Notes: a model not told the origin generated them from the sequence alone. Counted from the stretch's first letter, positions 38,076 through 51,693 are shown. The stretch is 64,000 nt of DNA from Heterocephalus glaber (GCF_000247695.1 NW_004624752.1:231072-295071), one strand, 5' to 3'. A program made the numbers and translations.

Positions 38076-41000
38076 ATGGCGGGCTCTCTGCTCCCGCAGC
38101 AGCTCTTTCTCCAGGGCGTGGCTGCCGTCTTCATGTTCGCCTTCGCTTCTCTCTACACGCAGATCCCGGGTGAGGGCCCGAGAGTGGGACTATCCCCGCG
38201 TAGGGCACCCCCCCAATCCGCGCGGGGCCCTGCATCGTCTCGTGGACCGACCTCGCGCTCCGGCCTTTTGGAGCGGACGTGAGCTCCAGGCCTAGGCGCA
38301 AGCATGGGGGGCAGTTGTTTGGCGGTAGGAAGACGTGCTTTTCCCGCGCCCCTAGAGATTTTTCTAGGCATGGGGACAGAACCCTAGGGCGATGGGAGAC
38401 ATTTCTGCCCGGACGTAGTGGGACAGGAGAGGGAACTAGGTTCTGCTGGGCCGGAGGTGCTGACCCAGGTAGCGGGACAGGCATTTAGGATCTGGGGTGG
38501 GTATCAACAGCTCTGGCCGGAAGGAGCTTGTCCCTACCCCGGTTAGGCAGTATCTGCTGACCGGTCTGGAGTAGGGGTCATCTGCGGGCTCTCCCTGGGG
38601 TGAGGGGCATCTGCCTTCCCTGACTCGGGGTGCATTGAGTCTGGGAGGGCAGTGTCCGGGCCTGGCGCCGACATACCTTCCCATAGGCCTGTATGGCCCG
38701 GAGGGCATCCTACCTGCAAGGAGAATGCTGCGGCCACAGGGCAAGGGGCGCTGGCAACAGCTGTGGGAGACCCCAACGCTGCTATGGGAGGCACCAAGGC
38801 TGGGACTGGACACAGCCCAGGGCGTGGAGCTGCTGAGCCTGCTGGGCACAGTGCTGGCCCTGGGTCCCCTGCTCCTTCATCGGCTACGCCACCCCCTCAT
38901 TTATCTGCTGCTCTGGGCTGCTTACCTGTCCGTCTGCCAGGCAAGTGGGACCCTTGTCATTCCACTCGCATCCTACTTGCCTGCTGCTGCCTCGCCTCAC
39001 TGGCAGACATACCCTGCTCCCTGACAGCCCTTCTCTCCACAGGTGGGCCAGGTGTTCCTCTATTTCCAGTGGTGAGTGACTCTGGCCAGGGTGGCTGCCT
39101 GCCTTTCCTGGAAGGCCCTCTGAGGGAAACAGCCCTGGAGAGGGGTTCCTGGTGCTATTTCTTCTCCCCACAGGGATTCCCTGCTGCTAGAGACAGGCTT
39201 CCTGGCTGTGCTGGTCGCCCCTTTGAGGCAGCCCTCTGGCCGAAATCAGGCTCCCCAGGGCGGGCTGGTGGGGGCCTCTGCCTACAAGAGCCTCCCCTTC
39301 TGGCTCGTGCGCTGGCTGCTGTTTCGCCTCATGTTTGCCTCGGGTGTGGTCAAGCTGACCAGCCGCTGCCCCGCATGGTGGGGACTCACAGGTGAGTGTC
39401 CTGGCCTGGAACTGGGGTGGCCTGGGGGCTCCACACAGCCCTAACCACCCACCTGTGCCCTGAAGCCCTCACCTACCACTACGAGACACAGTGTCTGCCC
39501 ACACCTGCTGCCTGGCTTGCACACCACCTGCCCGTCTGGCTGCACAAGCTCAGCGTGGTGGCCACCTTCCTCATCGAGATTGCAGTGCCCCCTCTGTTCT
39601 TCGCCCCTATTCGCCGCCTGCGCCTGGCCGCCTTCTACACTCAGGTAGGAGGGGTACAGGGCAGCGCTGGCAGGCGAGTGGCTGCTGCTGTCAGGGAAAC
39701 CTCACAGGCAGAGGGTGTATTACTCAGGGTGGGCAGATGTGTGTCGTACAGCCACGCTGAGGGAGGTCTGTTTCTGTGTTAGTGGAGCTAGGACATGGCT
39801 CTTGAGAGCTTCAAGGGCAAACCTTCCCCAGGTGCTGCTACAAATCCTGATCATCATCACCGGCAACTACAACTTCTTCAACCTGCTCACGCTGGTGCTC
39901 ACCACCACCCTCCTGGACGACCAGCATCTGGCTGCTGAGCCTAGCCCCTGCCACCCCAGGAAGATGCCCACCTGTGAGTGTCGGGCTGCTTCCATCCTCA
40001 CATCCCCACCCTTTAGTGTATCTCCTTTGTTCTAGCACTCCCTGAAAGACCCACACCCCAGCTTCCCCATCCCCGGGCTGTGGACCCTCTGCCATCCTTT
40101 GACTGTCTTGCCCACAGCCTGGCCTAGGGCCCTGCTGACCAAGCTATCCCTGCTACTGGAACTGGCCGTCTACGGGACATTGGCCTATGGCACCGCACAC
40201 TACTTTGGCCTGGAAGTTGACTGGCAGCAGCGCATGGTCCACTCCAGAAGCAGTGAGTGCCAGGTGGGGGCCCAGGATGGGGGCCAGGCCAGCCCTCCTC
40301 ATGTTCCCTTCCCTTGGCAGCCTTCACCTTCCACCAGTTCTCGCAGTGGCTGAAGATGGTGACTCTGCCCACGATGTGGCTAGGCGCTGCCTCCCTGACC
40401 TGGGAGCTGCTGGCTGCCCTCTGGGGGTACGTGCCTGTGGCAGGGGGTGAGGACCCATTCCCAGGGCAGTCTGATCACACTTGGCCTTGTCCCCAGGTGG
40501 GTGCAGGTTCAGGGGTGGCTGCGGAAGGTCTGTGCTGCGATCCAGCTCTGCGTCTTGGGCACTACCACGGTGGCCCTGTTCCTGATCAGCCTGGTGGGTG
40601 GCACAGCAGGGTGTGGGGCTGGAGGGGCCCGGAGGGCAGCGCTGAACCTCTACCCGCCACAGGTGCCGTACTCCTATGTGGAGCCTGGGACCCATGGGCT
40701 CCTCTGGTCTGGGGCTCACCACCTCTTTGACACCATGGAGCACCTGCAGCTGGCCAACTCATATGGCCTCTTCCGCCGGATGACTGGTCTGGGTGGGCGG
40801 CCTGAGGTGGTGCTGGAAGGCAGCTACGATGGACACCACTGGACAGTGAGCCTCCCAGGGCCTGGGGGTCACAGGGACCCAGGCCAGCCAGCCCAGCTGA
40901 CCTGGGCTCCACCTGGCAGGAGATCGAGTTCATGTACAAGCCCGGAAATGTGAGCCGCCCACCCCCCATCGTGGTGCCCCACCAGCCACGCCTGGACTGG

Positions 41001-41843
41001 CAAATGTGGTTTGCAGCCCTGGGCCCGCACACACACAGTCCCTGGTTTACCAGCCTAGTGCTCCGCCTGCTGCAGGGCAAGGAGCCAGGTGAGAGGAGCA
41101 GGGAGGGCGGGAGAGGGGTGCAGAGCCTGTGTTCTACAAGCCGTGCTGAGTCCCATCCCCCTCATAGTGGTCCGCCTGATCCAGAATGATGCTGCCCAGT
41201 ACCCCTTTCATAAGCAGCCACCCACCTATGTCCGAGCCCAGCGCTACAAATACTGGTTCTCTCATCCCGGGGAGCAGGGGTAAGGCTGGGTGCTGGGCAG
41301 GGTGCTGGGGTGGGGCTTGGGCCAGGTGCTGAGGATCCAGTCCCGTTGCAGCCGGTGGTGGCACCGCCAGTGGGTGGAGGAATTCTTCCCACCTGTGTCC
41401 CTGGGGGACCCGACCCTGGAATCACTGCTGCGGCAGTTTGGGCTTAAGGTAGGAGGGCGTGGACGCGGCTGGGGGAGGTGGTGGGGGACTCCCGCCGGCA
41501 GGGGCCCACCCTATGGGCACCTTCCTCCATCTGCTCACAGGACAAGACCCCGCCCCGAACCCGCAGCTCTAGCCATGCGCTGGCCCGGGCCCTTCACTGG
41601 GTGCGGACCCAGCTGTCTTCCCTGGAGCCCCCCAACCTGCTCTGGGGGCTCCTGGGAGCTGTGGGTGCTGTGAGAGTCGTGCAGGCCCTGCTGGCCTCCT
41701 CATCGCCCCAGTCCTTCCTCATGAACAGAGAAGAGAAGCACAAGCTGATCCCCAAAAGGGAGTCAGGAGCTGCATCCACACCAGCCACCCCCACCCCCAA
41801 CAACTGCAGCAGTGGCTCCCGGCCACCCCGGTGGAAAAAGTAG
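38076..41843 (+). CDS. LMF2: LMF2, lipase maturation factor 2
   Basis: Multi-pass ER membrane protein of the LMF family. LMF1 is needed for folding of lipoprotein lipase; LMF2's own role is less clear. Fourteen coding exons: 38076-38169, 38687-38940, 39043-39071, 39174-39391, 39466-39644, 39832-39973, 40118-40252, 40321-40426, 40497-40593, 40663-40845, 40920-41088, 41168-41279, 41352-41448, 41541-41843. They sum to 2118 bases, 705 aa (human 707). It starts [14 protein letters not shown] and has hydrophobic helices throughout the N-terminal two thirds. The conserved C-terminal LMF domain includes the [26 protein letters not shown] and RAQRYKYWF blocks, followed by a Ser/Lys-rich tail. Exon 3 is only 29 bases. 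The intron after exon 2 uses a GC donor. Confidence 0.97.
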
Positions 41844-42222
41844 CTGCATTGTCACATGTTCCCAGAGGGTTAGGTCCCTACAAAGCTCTGACCTGCAGCA
41901 GGACACAGTCTTGCCATGGTGCCTTAGCCAATCCTGCTGGGACCACCAGAAACTGGGGTAATACTTAAGGAAGGTGCTGGGTGCTGCCTGAGACTGACTT
42001 GCAGCCATTGGCCCAGGAGGTGGCCTGAGGTCCAGCCCAGTATCCTTGCTAGGACATCATGGGAAGCACATCCCCTGCCCCAGGCTGAAGAGGTCTGAGT
42101 CAGGAGTCCCTGACCACAGCCAATCTGGAGGGGATAAGGAGGCTTGCTGAGGATGACAGCAGAGAAGGGGTCACCTGCATTGTCATCTCCAGACAGCCTG
42201 CTCACCTTTGGATCCAGGAATC

Positions 42223-42228
42223 AATAAA
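42223..42228 (+). terminator. LMF2 poly(A) signal
   Basis: AATAAA about 380 bases after the LMF2 stop, followed by GT-rich sequence (gctgtgctggtgtttcc). Confidence 0.85.
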
Positions 42229-42239
42229 AGAATCCTTGG

Positions 42240-42960
42240 AGCTTAGCTGTGCTGGTGTTTCCTTCCTGCTGGGCAGCCCTGAGGACGGCAGGCATGGCTG
42301 GGCACCATCAGCAACCTGGATTAATGGGCACCTCTTTGCATGTCTGCAAAACGGACACAGCCTCAGGACCAGCACAGTCTGGTGTACTTGGCACTGTAGG
42401 GCCACAAGGCCATCGGTGGACCACAGGCTGAACGGTCAGAGGCCATAGAACTCTATGACCTCCCTCCTCATCCACTTCCTGGTCCTGACAAGGACGAAAA
42501 GAGTCCAGGTGGCCAAGGGGTAGAGGAGAGGCTGAGAGAGAAAGGAGAGAGGGTACAGAGGCCTAGATCCGGTTGATGGAGGAAAGGTTCCTCCAGCACC
42601 TCTACCCTGCCCGGGAAGAGGACAGCAGTGGAAGCAGGGGTCAGGGCACTGGCCATATTCCCAGTTGGGGTCAGGTCATCTTATCAGGGGCTGTCTCCCT
42701 CCCTGGGAACTCAGCACAGCTTCCTGTTCCCCTGGCTTTGGCCTCTGTCCACACCTGCCCTGTGCTTTCCCTCATGGGCTCCTGGACAGCTCCATGTCCC
42801 CAGCTCAGCTCAACGCCAACCCATTCAGCTGTAGCCACCGTACTGTGCCTTGCAGGCTTTCACGTACCTGCGGGGGCTCTTCCGTGGAGTCAGCCAGCCA
42901 GCAGCTGGCACTGGCTTAAAATATGGCAACAGACTTAAAATTCAAACACTCATCTTTTCG
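42240..42960. other. Spacer downstream of LMF2
   Basis: Single-copy sequence with no recognised gene or SINE. Confidence 0.5.
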
Positions 42961-44163
42961 GCTCAGTTTGTAAGTCTGCTAGGTTTTCTGTAGCTGCTTT
43001 CTTTTTCTTTTCTTCTTTTAGATAAATTTTATTTTATCCCATCCCCTCTTAAACCCCTCTCCTCCCCACGTGCAAAAGCTTTGTTTCCATTTTTCCCTTC
43101 AATTTTCACCTTTTTTAGTCCCTTCCTTTCTCCCTCCCTCCTCCCCTGTTCCCCTTCCCATTTGAACACTTTCTTCCCATTGCCCAACATCCATTATACA
43201 TTTCAGTCCTTATTTCCACCTTCAGTTTCTCACACCAGAGAAGCAATGGGGTATTTAAACATGTGTGCCCAATTTATTTCACTTAAGAGTATGGGCTCAA
43301 GGTCCATGCATTTGGCTATAAATGGCTGAAGCTCATCTTTATGGCAGAGTAGTACTCCACTGTATAAGAAAACTACATCTTTATCCACTCATCACTTGAT
43401 GAGCATTTGGGCTATTTCCAAGATTTAGCTATTACACACTGTGCTGCTATAAACGTGGGTGTGCATATATCACTGTGGTATGACGTTTTTAATTCTTTTG
43501 GGAAGATACCAAGAAGAGGTATAGCTGGGTCAAATAGAACTTCTAGTTTTATTTTTTTGAGGAATCTCCATACTGATTTCCACAGTGGTTTCACCAGTCT
43601 GTACTCCCACCAGCAGTGGAGAAGCATTCCTTTTTCCCTCTAGCATTTGTCTTTGGTTGATTTCTTGATAGCAGCCATTCCTTCTGGAGTGAGATGGATT
43701 TCAGGGTTGTTTTAATTTGCATTTCACGAATGACCAGTGATGTTGAACTTTTTTTTCATATATTTACTTCCCATTTCTAATTCTTCATCTGAGAAGTGTC
43801 TTTTTATTTCAAATGCCCAATTTTGGATTGGGTCTTTAAATTTGGGGGGTCTGATTTTCTTTTTTTAGTTCTCTATATATTCTAGATAATAGTCCTTTAT
43901 CTGAATAGCTGATAAAAAAGTTTGCCACTCTGTGGGTTGTTTCGTCATTCTGTTGGTAGTTTCTCTTCCTGTGCAAAAGCTTTCTAATAAGATGGGGTCC
44001 CAGTTGTTGATTCTTTGTACTATTTCCCGTGCAGTCTGGGTTTTGTTCATGAAGTTTTTGCCTACTCCCATGTCCTCAAGTGTTCTACCTATTCTCTCTT
44101 CCAGCAGATTTTGTGTTTCTGTTTTTATATTTACATCTTTGATCCATTTTGATTTTAGGTTAG

Positions 44164-44252
44164 GGCTGGGGATTTAGCTCAGTGGTTCTGCTGCCTGCCT
44201 TGCAAGTGCAAGGACCCGAGTTCAATCCCTGGTACCAAAAAAAAAAAAAGAT
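44164..44252 (+). repeat. ID-like SINE in L1
   Basis: Perfect direct repeats GATTTTAGGTTA flank it. Confidence 0.95.
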
Positions 44253-44954
44253 TTTAGGTTAGTGCATGGTGAAAAATATGGTTCTACTTTCAATCTTTGG
44301 CATGTGGAAAGCCAGTTTTTCCAGCACCATTTATAAAAGAGGCTATCTTTTTTCTAGTGAAGGTGTTTGGCTCCTTTGTCGAAGTTAAGGTGGCTGAGTG
44401 TGTGTTTGGATTTGTTTCTGCATCTTCTAGCCTGTTCCATTGATCCACAAGTCTGTTCTTTTGCCAGTATCATACTGTTTTTATCACAGTAGCTTTGTAG
44501 TATAATTTCAGGTCAGGTATTGTGATACCTTCTCCCTTGCCTTTGTTGCCCAGAATTGCCTTTGCTATTCTAGGTCTCTTCTGGTTCCAAATGAATTTTA
44601 GGATTGTTTTTTGTAATTCTGTGAGATACACTGTTTGGGATTTTGACTGGGATTGCATTGAATCTGTATAACAATTTTGGAAATATGGCCATTTTCACTA
44701 TATTGGTTCTTCCTATCCAAGAACAAGGGCTATCTTTCCATTTTGTGATATCCTCTTCAATCTCCTTTTTCAGAGTACTGTAGTTTTCAATGTAGAGATC
44801 TTTTACTTTATTAGATTGATTCCTAGGTATTTCATTTTTTGGGATGCTATTGTGAAAGGGATTGTTTCTCTAATTTCTCTCTCTCTGAGTCTATTATTCA
44901 TGTACAGGAAAGCTATTGACTTTTCCTGGTTGTTTTTTTATTTTGTTTTGTTTT

Positions 44955-45036
44955 GTTTTGTTGGTACTGGGAATTGAACTCAGGACCTTGTGCTTGCAAG
45001 GCAGGCGCAGTGCCACTGAGCTAAATTCCCAGCCCA
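44955..45036 (-). repeat. ID-like SINE in L1
   Basis: Duplicated L1 words GCTATTGACTTTT lie on both sides. Confidence 0.93.
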
Positions 45037-45884
45037 AAGGCTATTGACTTTTGAGTGTTCACTTTGTATCCAGCTACACCACTGAATTTAGTTATCAAAT
45101 CTAAAAGTCTTTTGCTGGGATTTTGGGGGTCTTCTATGTAGAGTATCATGTCATCCACAAATAATGATAATTTAACTTCTTCCTTTCCTATCGTTATTCC
45201 TTTTATTTCTTTCTCTTGTCTGATTGCTCTGGCTAATGTTTCCAAAACTGTATTGAACAAGAGTGGTGACAGTGCACATCCTTGTCTTGTTCCTGATTTT
45301 AGAGTGAAAGCTTTCAGCTTTTGTCCATTTAATATGAGGTTGACTATTAGTTTGTCATAGAAAGCTTTTATCACATTGAGATAAAGACCATCTATACCAA
45401 TTTTCTGTAAGGTTTTATCATGAATGGGTATTGGACCTTGTCAAATGCTTTTTCTGCATCTATTGAGAGGATCATAATTTTTGTCCTTGGCTCTGTTAAT
45501 ATAGTGTATTACATTTATTGATTTGCATATGTTGAACCATCCCTGAATCCCTAGGATGAATCCAACTTGGTCGTGGTGTATAACCTTCTTGATAATTTGC
45601 TGCATTCTGTTTGCCAATATCTTATTGAGGATTTTTGCATCTATGTTCATTAAGGAGATTGGCCTGTAATTCTTTTTGGTTGGATCCTTCTCTGGTTTTG
45701 GAATCGATCAGGGTAATGCTTGCTTCTAGGAATGAATTTGGGAGTATTGCTTCCCTTTCAATTTCATTATCAAGTTTGTGGAGTAGCAGCATTAGGTCTT
45801 CTCTAAATTTCTTGTAGAATTCATCAGTGAATACATCAGGGCCAGGGCTTTTCTTTGTTGGTAGTTTTTGGACTTTGGGGGGTT

Positions 45885-45965
45885 TTTTTTGGTACTGGGG
45901 ATTGAACTCAGGACCTTGTGCTTGCGGAGGCAGGTGGCGGCACCACTGAGCTAAATCCCCAGCCC
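45885..45965 (-). repeat. ID-like SINE in L1
   Basis: GGTACTGGGGATTGAACTCA to 'gagctaaatccccagccc'; it interrupts ORF2. Confidence 0.92.
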
Positions 45966-46189
45966 TTGGTGGTAGTTTTTAAATTACATATTTAATATCA
46001 TTGGCTGATGTTGGTTTATTTAGAATTTCTATATCTTTTTATTCAGTTTTGATATCTAGGAATCTGTCCATTTCTTCTGTATTTTCCATCTTACTAGAAT
46101 ACAGGTTCTCAAAGTAGGAATTGATGATCTTCTGGATCTCTGCAGGGTTTGTTGTGATTTCTCCATTTTCATTCCTAAGTACATGGATT

Positions 46190-46279
46190 TTTTTTTTTTC
46201 CTTTGGTACCAAGGATCAAACTCAGGACCTTGTGGTTGTGAGGCAGGTGGCGGAACCACCGAGCTAAATCCTTGTCCCC
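46190..46279 (-). repeat. ID-like SINE in L1
   Basis: T run, GGTACC, then a reversed element with a moderately decayed B box. Confidence 0.9.
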
Positions 46280-46390
46280 TTTTTTTCTTTTGCATTGATT
46301 TTAATCTTTTCTTTTCTTTCCTTTCCTTTTTTTTTTTTTTTTTTTGATAAGGTTGGCTAGGGGTTTGTCGGTTTATTTAGTTCTTTTTCG

Positions 46391-46452
46391 TCCACCTGCT
46401 GCGCAAGCCAAAGGATCCAAGTTTGATCCCCGGTACCAAAAAAAAAAAAACA
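46391..46452 (+). repeat. 5'-truncated ID-like SINE in L1
   Basis: Begins at 'ccacctgctgcgcaag'; B box, GGTACC and A tail present; A box lost. Confidence 0.88.
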
Positions 46453-46469
46453 AAACTTTTTCATATGTG

Positions 46470-46544
46470 TGGTACCAGGGATCAAACTCAGGACCTTGCA
46501 CTTGCAAGGCAGATGCGGTGCCACTGAGCTAAATCCCTGGCCTG
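46470..46544 (-). repeat. ID-like SINE in L1
   Basis: GGTACCAGGGATCAAACTCA to 'gctaaatccctggcc', lying between two plus-strand copies. Confidence 0.92.
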
Positions 46545-46568
46545 ATTTTATTTAATCTTTCAAAGAAC

Positions 46569-46655
46569 AGGGGCTGGGGATTTGGCTCAGTGGTTCTGCC
46601 ACCTGCCTCGAAAGCGCAAGGTCCTGAGTTTGATCCCTGGCACACACAAAAAAAG
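46569..46655 (+). repeat. ID-like SINE in L1
   Basis: GGGCTGGGGATTTGGCTCAG to 'tttgatccctggcacac'. Confidence 0.92.
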
Positions 46656-48017
46656 AACCAACTCTTCGATTCATTGATTCTTTGTATTTTTTGCTTAGTC
46701 TCCATTGCATTAACTTCTGCTCTGATTTTTATAATTCCCTCCCTCGTACTTGCTTTGACCTTGGCTGGCTTTTCTTTTTCTAGAAGCTTGAGGTTCAACA
46801 TTAGGTTATTTGAGCCTGCTCTGTTTTCCTAATATGGGAATTCACTGCTACAAATTTCCCTCATAGGACTGCCTTCATTGCATCCCATAAGTTCCTATAC
46901 GTTGTGTTGTCATTATTAACGTTAAATTGTAGAAGTTGTCTGATTTCTTCTTTAATCTGTGACACTTTGGTTGCTCAGAGGGGTGTTATTTAATTTCCGT
47001 GTATCTCTGAAGTTCTTGTGGTTTCTTTTGGCGTTACTTTCCAATTTGATTGCAGTATGGTCTGATAATGTGCATGGGATAATGTCAACTCCTTTGCATT
47101 TACTTAAGCATGTTCTATGAGCTAGTATATGGTTTATTTTGGAGAAAGTCCCACGTGCAGCTGAGAAGATTGCGTGTTCTGATGTTGTGGGGTGGAACAC
47201 TCTGTAGACATCTACTAAGTCCATTTGTTCAAAAGTTTGGTTCAATTCTAATATTTCATTGTTGATTTTTTGTCTAGTTGATCTGTCTATATGTGACAGT
47301 GGGGTATTGAGGTTCCCCATTACAACTGTGTTAGGGCTTATGTGATGATTTTTTGTGTTGTTAATATTTGTTTTGTATAGTTGTTGCTATTTGGTGCATA
47401 TATATATTTAGGATTGTTATCTCTTCCTCTTGGGTTGTGCCCTTTACCAGGATGTAGTGACCTTTGTTTCTCTTAATCTGTCTTGGCTTCAAATCCACTT
47501 GGTCTGCAAATTGAACAGCTACCCCTGCTCTTTTCTGATTTTCTGTCACATAGAATATTGTTTTCCATCCCTTGACTTTCAGTCTGTGAATTTTTTTTTC
47601 AATTAAATGTGTTTCTTGTATTCAGCATATTGTTGGATCTTGCCTCTTGATCCATTCTGCCAGTCTGTTTCTTTTGATTGGTGAATTCAGACCATTAACA
47701 TTGATGGTTATAACTGATATGTATTGTCTTATCTCTGTCATGTTATTTTCCTGCTTGTAACAGCTTTCTTGATAACTCTCATGCTGTACAATTCCCCCCC
47801 TTAAAAGTGCACAGTTAGGGCCTGCAGTGTATCCAGAGTTCAGTGACCATCCTCAGTCAATTGTAGAGCCTTTTCATCCCCTGAAGAAGCAGCCCCATGG
47901 CATATGTCAGGCACCTTCCAATTCCTCTCCTCCCAAGCCCAAGGCAGTTGCCAATCTTCTTTATATCTCTATGGATTTATCTGTTCTGGACATTTCCTAT
48001 AAATTAAATTATATTGG

Positions 48018-48098
48018 GCTGGGGTGTAGGTCAGTAGAAGAACATTTGCCTAGTGCCTTTGAGGCCCTGGATTCAATCCCTAGCACCACCAAAAAAAA
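48018..48098 (+). repeat. Old ID SINE
   Basis: 'gggctggggtgtaggtcagt' to 'ttcaatccctagcaccacc'. Confidence 0.85.
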
Positions 48099-48120
48099 TT
48101 ATTTTAAAAATTGAGTTATA

Positions 48121-48213
48121 GGGCTGGGGATTTAGCTCAGTGGCATTGTGCCTGCCTTGCAAGTGCAAGGTCGTGAGTTCAATCTCCAGTACCCCCCACC
48201 CCCGCAAAAAAAA
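48121..48213 (+). repeat. ID-like SINE
   Basis: AAATTGAGTTATA on both sides. Confidence 0.94.
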
Positions 48214-48221
48214 TTGAGTTA

Positions 48222-48385
48222 TAAGCCAGGCATGATGGCACAGACCTGTAATCCCAGCATTTGAGAGGCTGAGGCAAGAGTACTGCCATAAATTCAGGCC
48301 ACCCTGGACTACATAGCAAGACCTTGTCTCAAAAATAAATAAATAAATATATACATACATAAATACATAAATAAATAAATCATCA
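48222..48385 (+). repeat. B1-like SINE with AAAT tail
   Basis: 'gccaggcatgatggcacaga' head. The tail grades into an (AAAT)n/(ATAC)n microsatellite. Confidence 0.88.
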
Positions 48386-48540
48386 TATAATGTAGTCTCT
48401 TGTGCCTGGCTTCTTTTCCTAGGCATGCTGTTTCACACTACAGCCACTTTGTAATATGTATACTTCAGGCTGTTAGTGGGTATGGGGGAGGGCAGGCTTC
48501 TGGGAATTGGCCTTTGTACTGAGTTACATCCCAGCTCTTT

Positions 48541-48668
48541 ATTTTTTTATTTTGAGACAGTCTCACAAAACTTGCCTAGCCTGGCCTCAAACTTGCAATC
48601 CTCCTGTCTCAGCCTCCCAAACACAGTAACTGGTATTACAAGTGCTGGCTGCCCAAGTACCTGGCCAA
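48541..48668 (-). repeat. B1-like SINE
   Basis: 'ttttattttgagacagtctc' and 'tctcagcctcccaaac'. Confidence 0.82.
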
Positions 48669-49431
48669 GTATTTCATGTCTAAGGACTTCATTCTTTGTA
48701 ACATTATATGGATGGACCACATTTCCTTTATTCATTTGTCCTTGGATGGCTATTTGGGTTGTCTCTACCTTTTACTGATTGTGAATAGTCCTGCTGTGAA
48801 CACTTGTGTGAACTCACACTGTTGTGCACCATCACCACTACCTATTTCCAAAACTTTTCCGTCACTCTAAACAGAAACTCTGCACCTATTAAACAATAAC
48901 TCTTCTCTCAGCCCCTAGCATTCTCCGTTCTACTTTCTGGGGTTTTTTTTTTTTTTATCCTAGGTGCTTTCTATAAACCAAATCATGCAATGTTTCCTTT
49001 TGCATCTGTTTTTTTCAATTAACAGGACGTTCATCTCCATTATAACGTGTCAGAACTTCACTCCGCTGTGTGGACAGACCACATTTTGATTATTCATTTA
49101 TCTCTCAATGAACTCTTGGGTTTCCAGCACTTTTTTTTTTTGATGATAGGGAATAATGCTGCCGTGAACACAGGAGCACAAACATCTGTCTGAGCCCTGC
49201 CTTCTGCTCCTTTGATGCATATGGAGGAGTGGGACTGCAGGGTCGTGGTGACCCCATGGTGGGTTCTTGAGAAGCCACCCAGTGCCTTCCACAGCAGCTG
49301 CTCCATTGTGCACTCCCACCAGCAAGACACAGAGGTCCCAGCTTCCCCATGTCTTCAGCAACACCTGCTTCCTTTCAGGAACAGGCGTCCTTGTGATCTG
49401 CATTTCCCTCGTGACTAATCTTGAGCATGTT

Positions 49432-49532
49432 TTTTGTTTTGTTTTGTTTTGTTTTTGTCTGATACCAGGAATCAAACTGAGGACCTTGTGCTGCCAGGCA
49501 GGTGCGGTGCCACTGAGCCACTTCCCTGGCCC
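49432..49532 (-). repeat. ID-like SINE
   Basis: (TTTTG)n run then 'ataccaggaatcaaactgag' to 'cacttccctggccc'. Confidence 0.88.
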
Positions 49533-49732
49533 ATCATGAGTATCTTTTCATGTGCTTATTATCTATTTGTGTCTCGGGAAAATGTCTGCTCAGGCCCTGT
49601 GCCCATTTCTTAATTGGGTGGGTCACGTCTTTTTTTGTGTGGTTGAGTTGTGGGAGTTCTGGATCCTTTATCAGATATGTGATTTGTGAGTTGTCTTTCA
49701 CTCACTTTGACACAGGAAAGTTTTTAATTTTG

Positions 49733-50573
<841 letters not shown>

Positions 50574-50581
50574 AAAAGTTA

Positions 50582-50700
50582 ATTTTTTTTTGAAACAAGG
50601 TCTTGCTATGTAGTCTAGACTGGCCTTGAACTCACCACAATCCTCCTGCCTCAGCCTCCCAAGTGCTAAGATTACAGATGTGTGCCACCAAGCCCACCTC
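50582..50700 (-). repeat. B1-like SINE at the ferritin insertion site
   Basis: T-rich run, 'gaaacaaggtcttgctatg' and 'gtgctaagattacagatg'. It lies between AAAAGTTAATTTTTT and AAAAGTTTTTAATTTTG. Confidence 0.92.
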
Positions 50701-51206
50701 AAAAGTTTTTAATTTTGATATAATCCAATTTATCTATTTCTTCTTGTGTTTTATCATATCCAAGAAATCATTACCAAATCCAGTGTTGTGGAGTTTTTCC
50801 CCTATATTTTATTCTAAGAGTTTTATTCTCTTAGTTCTTAAGTTTAGGTCATGATTCATTTTGAGTTAGTTCTTATATATGGTACACTCTTGCATGTGAA
50901 TATTCAATTTTCCTGTTTATTAAAAAGATTATTCTTTCTCCCATTCGTTGATGTTGGCATCCTTCTTGAAAATCAAATGACTGTATGTTCAAAAGCCTAT
51001 TTCTGGGCTCTCTCTCTCTCTATTCCATTGGTCCCTGTGTTTCTTTTCCTGCTTATGCCACAATTGGTCTGATGATGATAGCTTTACAGTAACTTCTGAA
51101 GTGAGAAAGTGTCAGTCCTCCAACTTTGTTCTTTTTCAAGATCGTTTTGGCCATTCAGAGTCCCTGGAGATTCCATATTAACTTCAGGATTAAAAATTGC
51201 TTTTGG

Positions 51207-51289
51207 GGCTGGAGATTTAGCTCAGTGGTTCCTCAGCCTGCCTCACAAGTACAAGATCCCAAGTTCGATCCCCTGTACCAAAAAAAAGA
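51207..51289 (+). repeat. ID-like SINE
   Basis: Direct repeats AATTGCTTTTG on both sides. Confidence 0.93.
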
Positions 51290-51564
51290 ATTGCTTTTGT
51301 ACTTAAGTTTTAAGAAATATTCCTAGGATTTTGATAAGGATTGCATTGAGTCTGTAGATCACTCTGGGTACTATTGCTATCTTAATATTAAGTCTGTGTG
51401 TTTTCATTTTTTCTCTTCTTTTTAAATCTAGTAGGTTTTCACGGTAATGCCGTGAGTTTCCATTTGTATATTTTAAATGGCTAAAATATTTAAACTGCTT
51501 TATAAATGTTAACTTAATTTATTTTTTAAGTCTTCAGTCTTCTGAACTCACAATCTTTTCAAGC

Positions 51565-51692
51565 AAAGATGAAGAAGGAAGAAGAAGAAGAAGAGGAGGA
51601 GGAGGAGGAGGAGGAGGAAGAGAGGAAGGGGGAAGGAGGAAAGAGGAAAGAGGAAGGAAAAGAATAAGAGGGAGGAGGAGGAGGAAGAGAAG
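51565..51692 (+). repeat. Purine-only (GAA/GGA)n tract
   Basis: About 125 bases almost entirely of A and G on the plus strand (GAAGAAGAAG, then GAGGAGGAGG, then GGAAGAG units). Confidence 0.93.
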
Positions 51693-51693
51693 G

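Larger units (their letters stand above)
42980..47765 (-). mobile_element. LINE-1, 5'-truncated, nearly complete but dead ORF2
   Basis: On the minus strand the L1 ORF2 product is recognisable from the endonuclease domain (near 47,550-46,950, e.g. SNAKRNHKNFRDTRKLNNT) through the reverse transcriptase (45,374-45,021, with [15 protein letters not shown] and FVDDMILY in place of the usual FADD) to the C-terminal region near 43,400. Frameshifts, stops and at least seven nested SINEs break it. ORF1 and the 5' UTR are missing. The element ends near 42,980 in an A-rich minus-strand tail. Confidence 0.93.

Noticed and set aside
43065..47550. Numerous hypothetical proteins in the L1 block
   Set aside because: All readable segments are pieces of L1 ORF2 or their antisense; SINEs and frameshifts break them.
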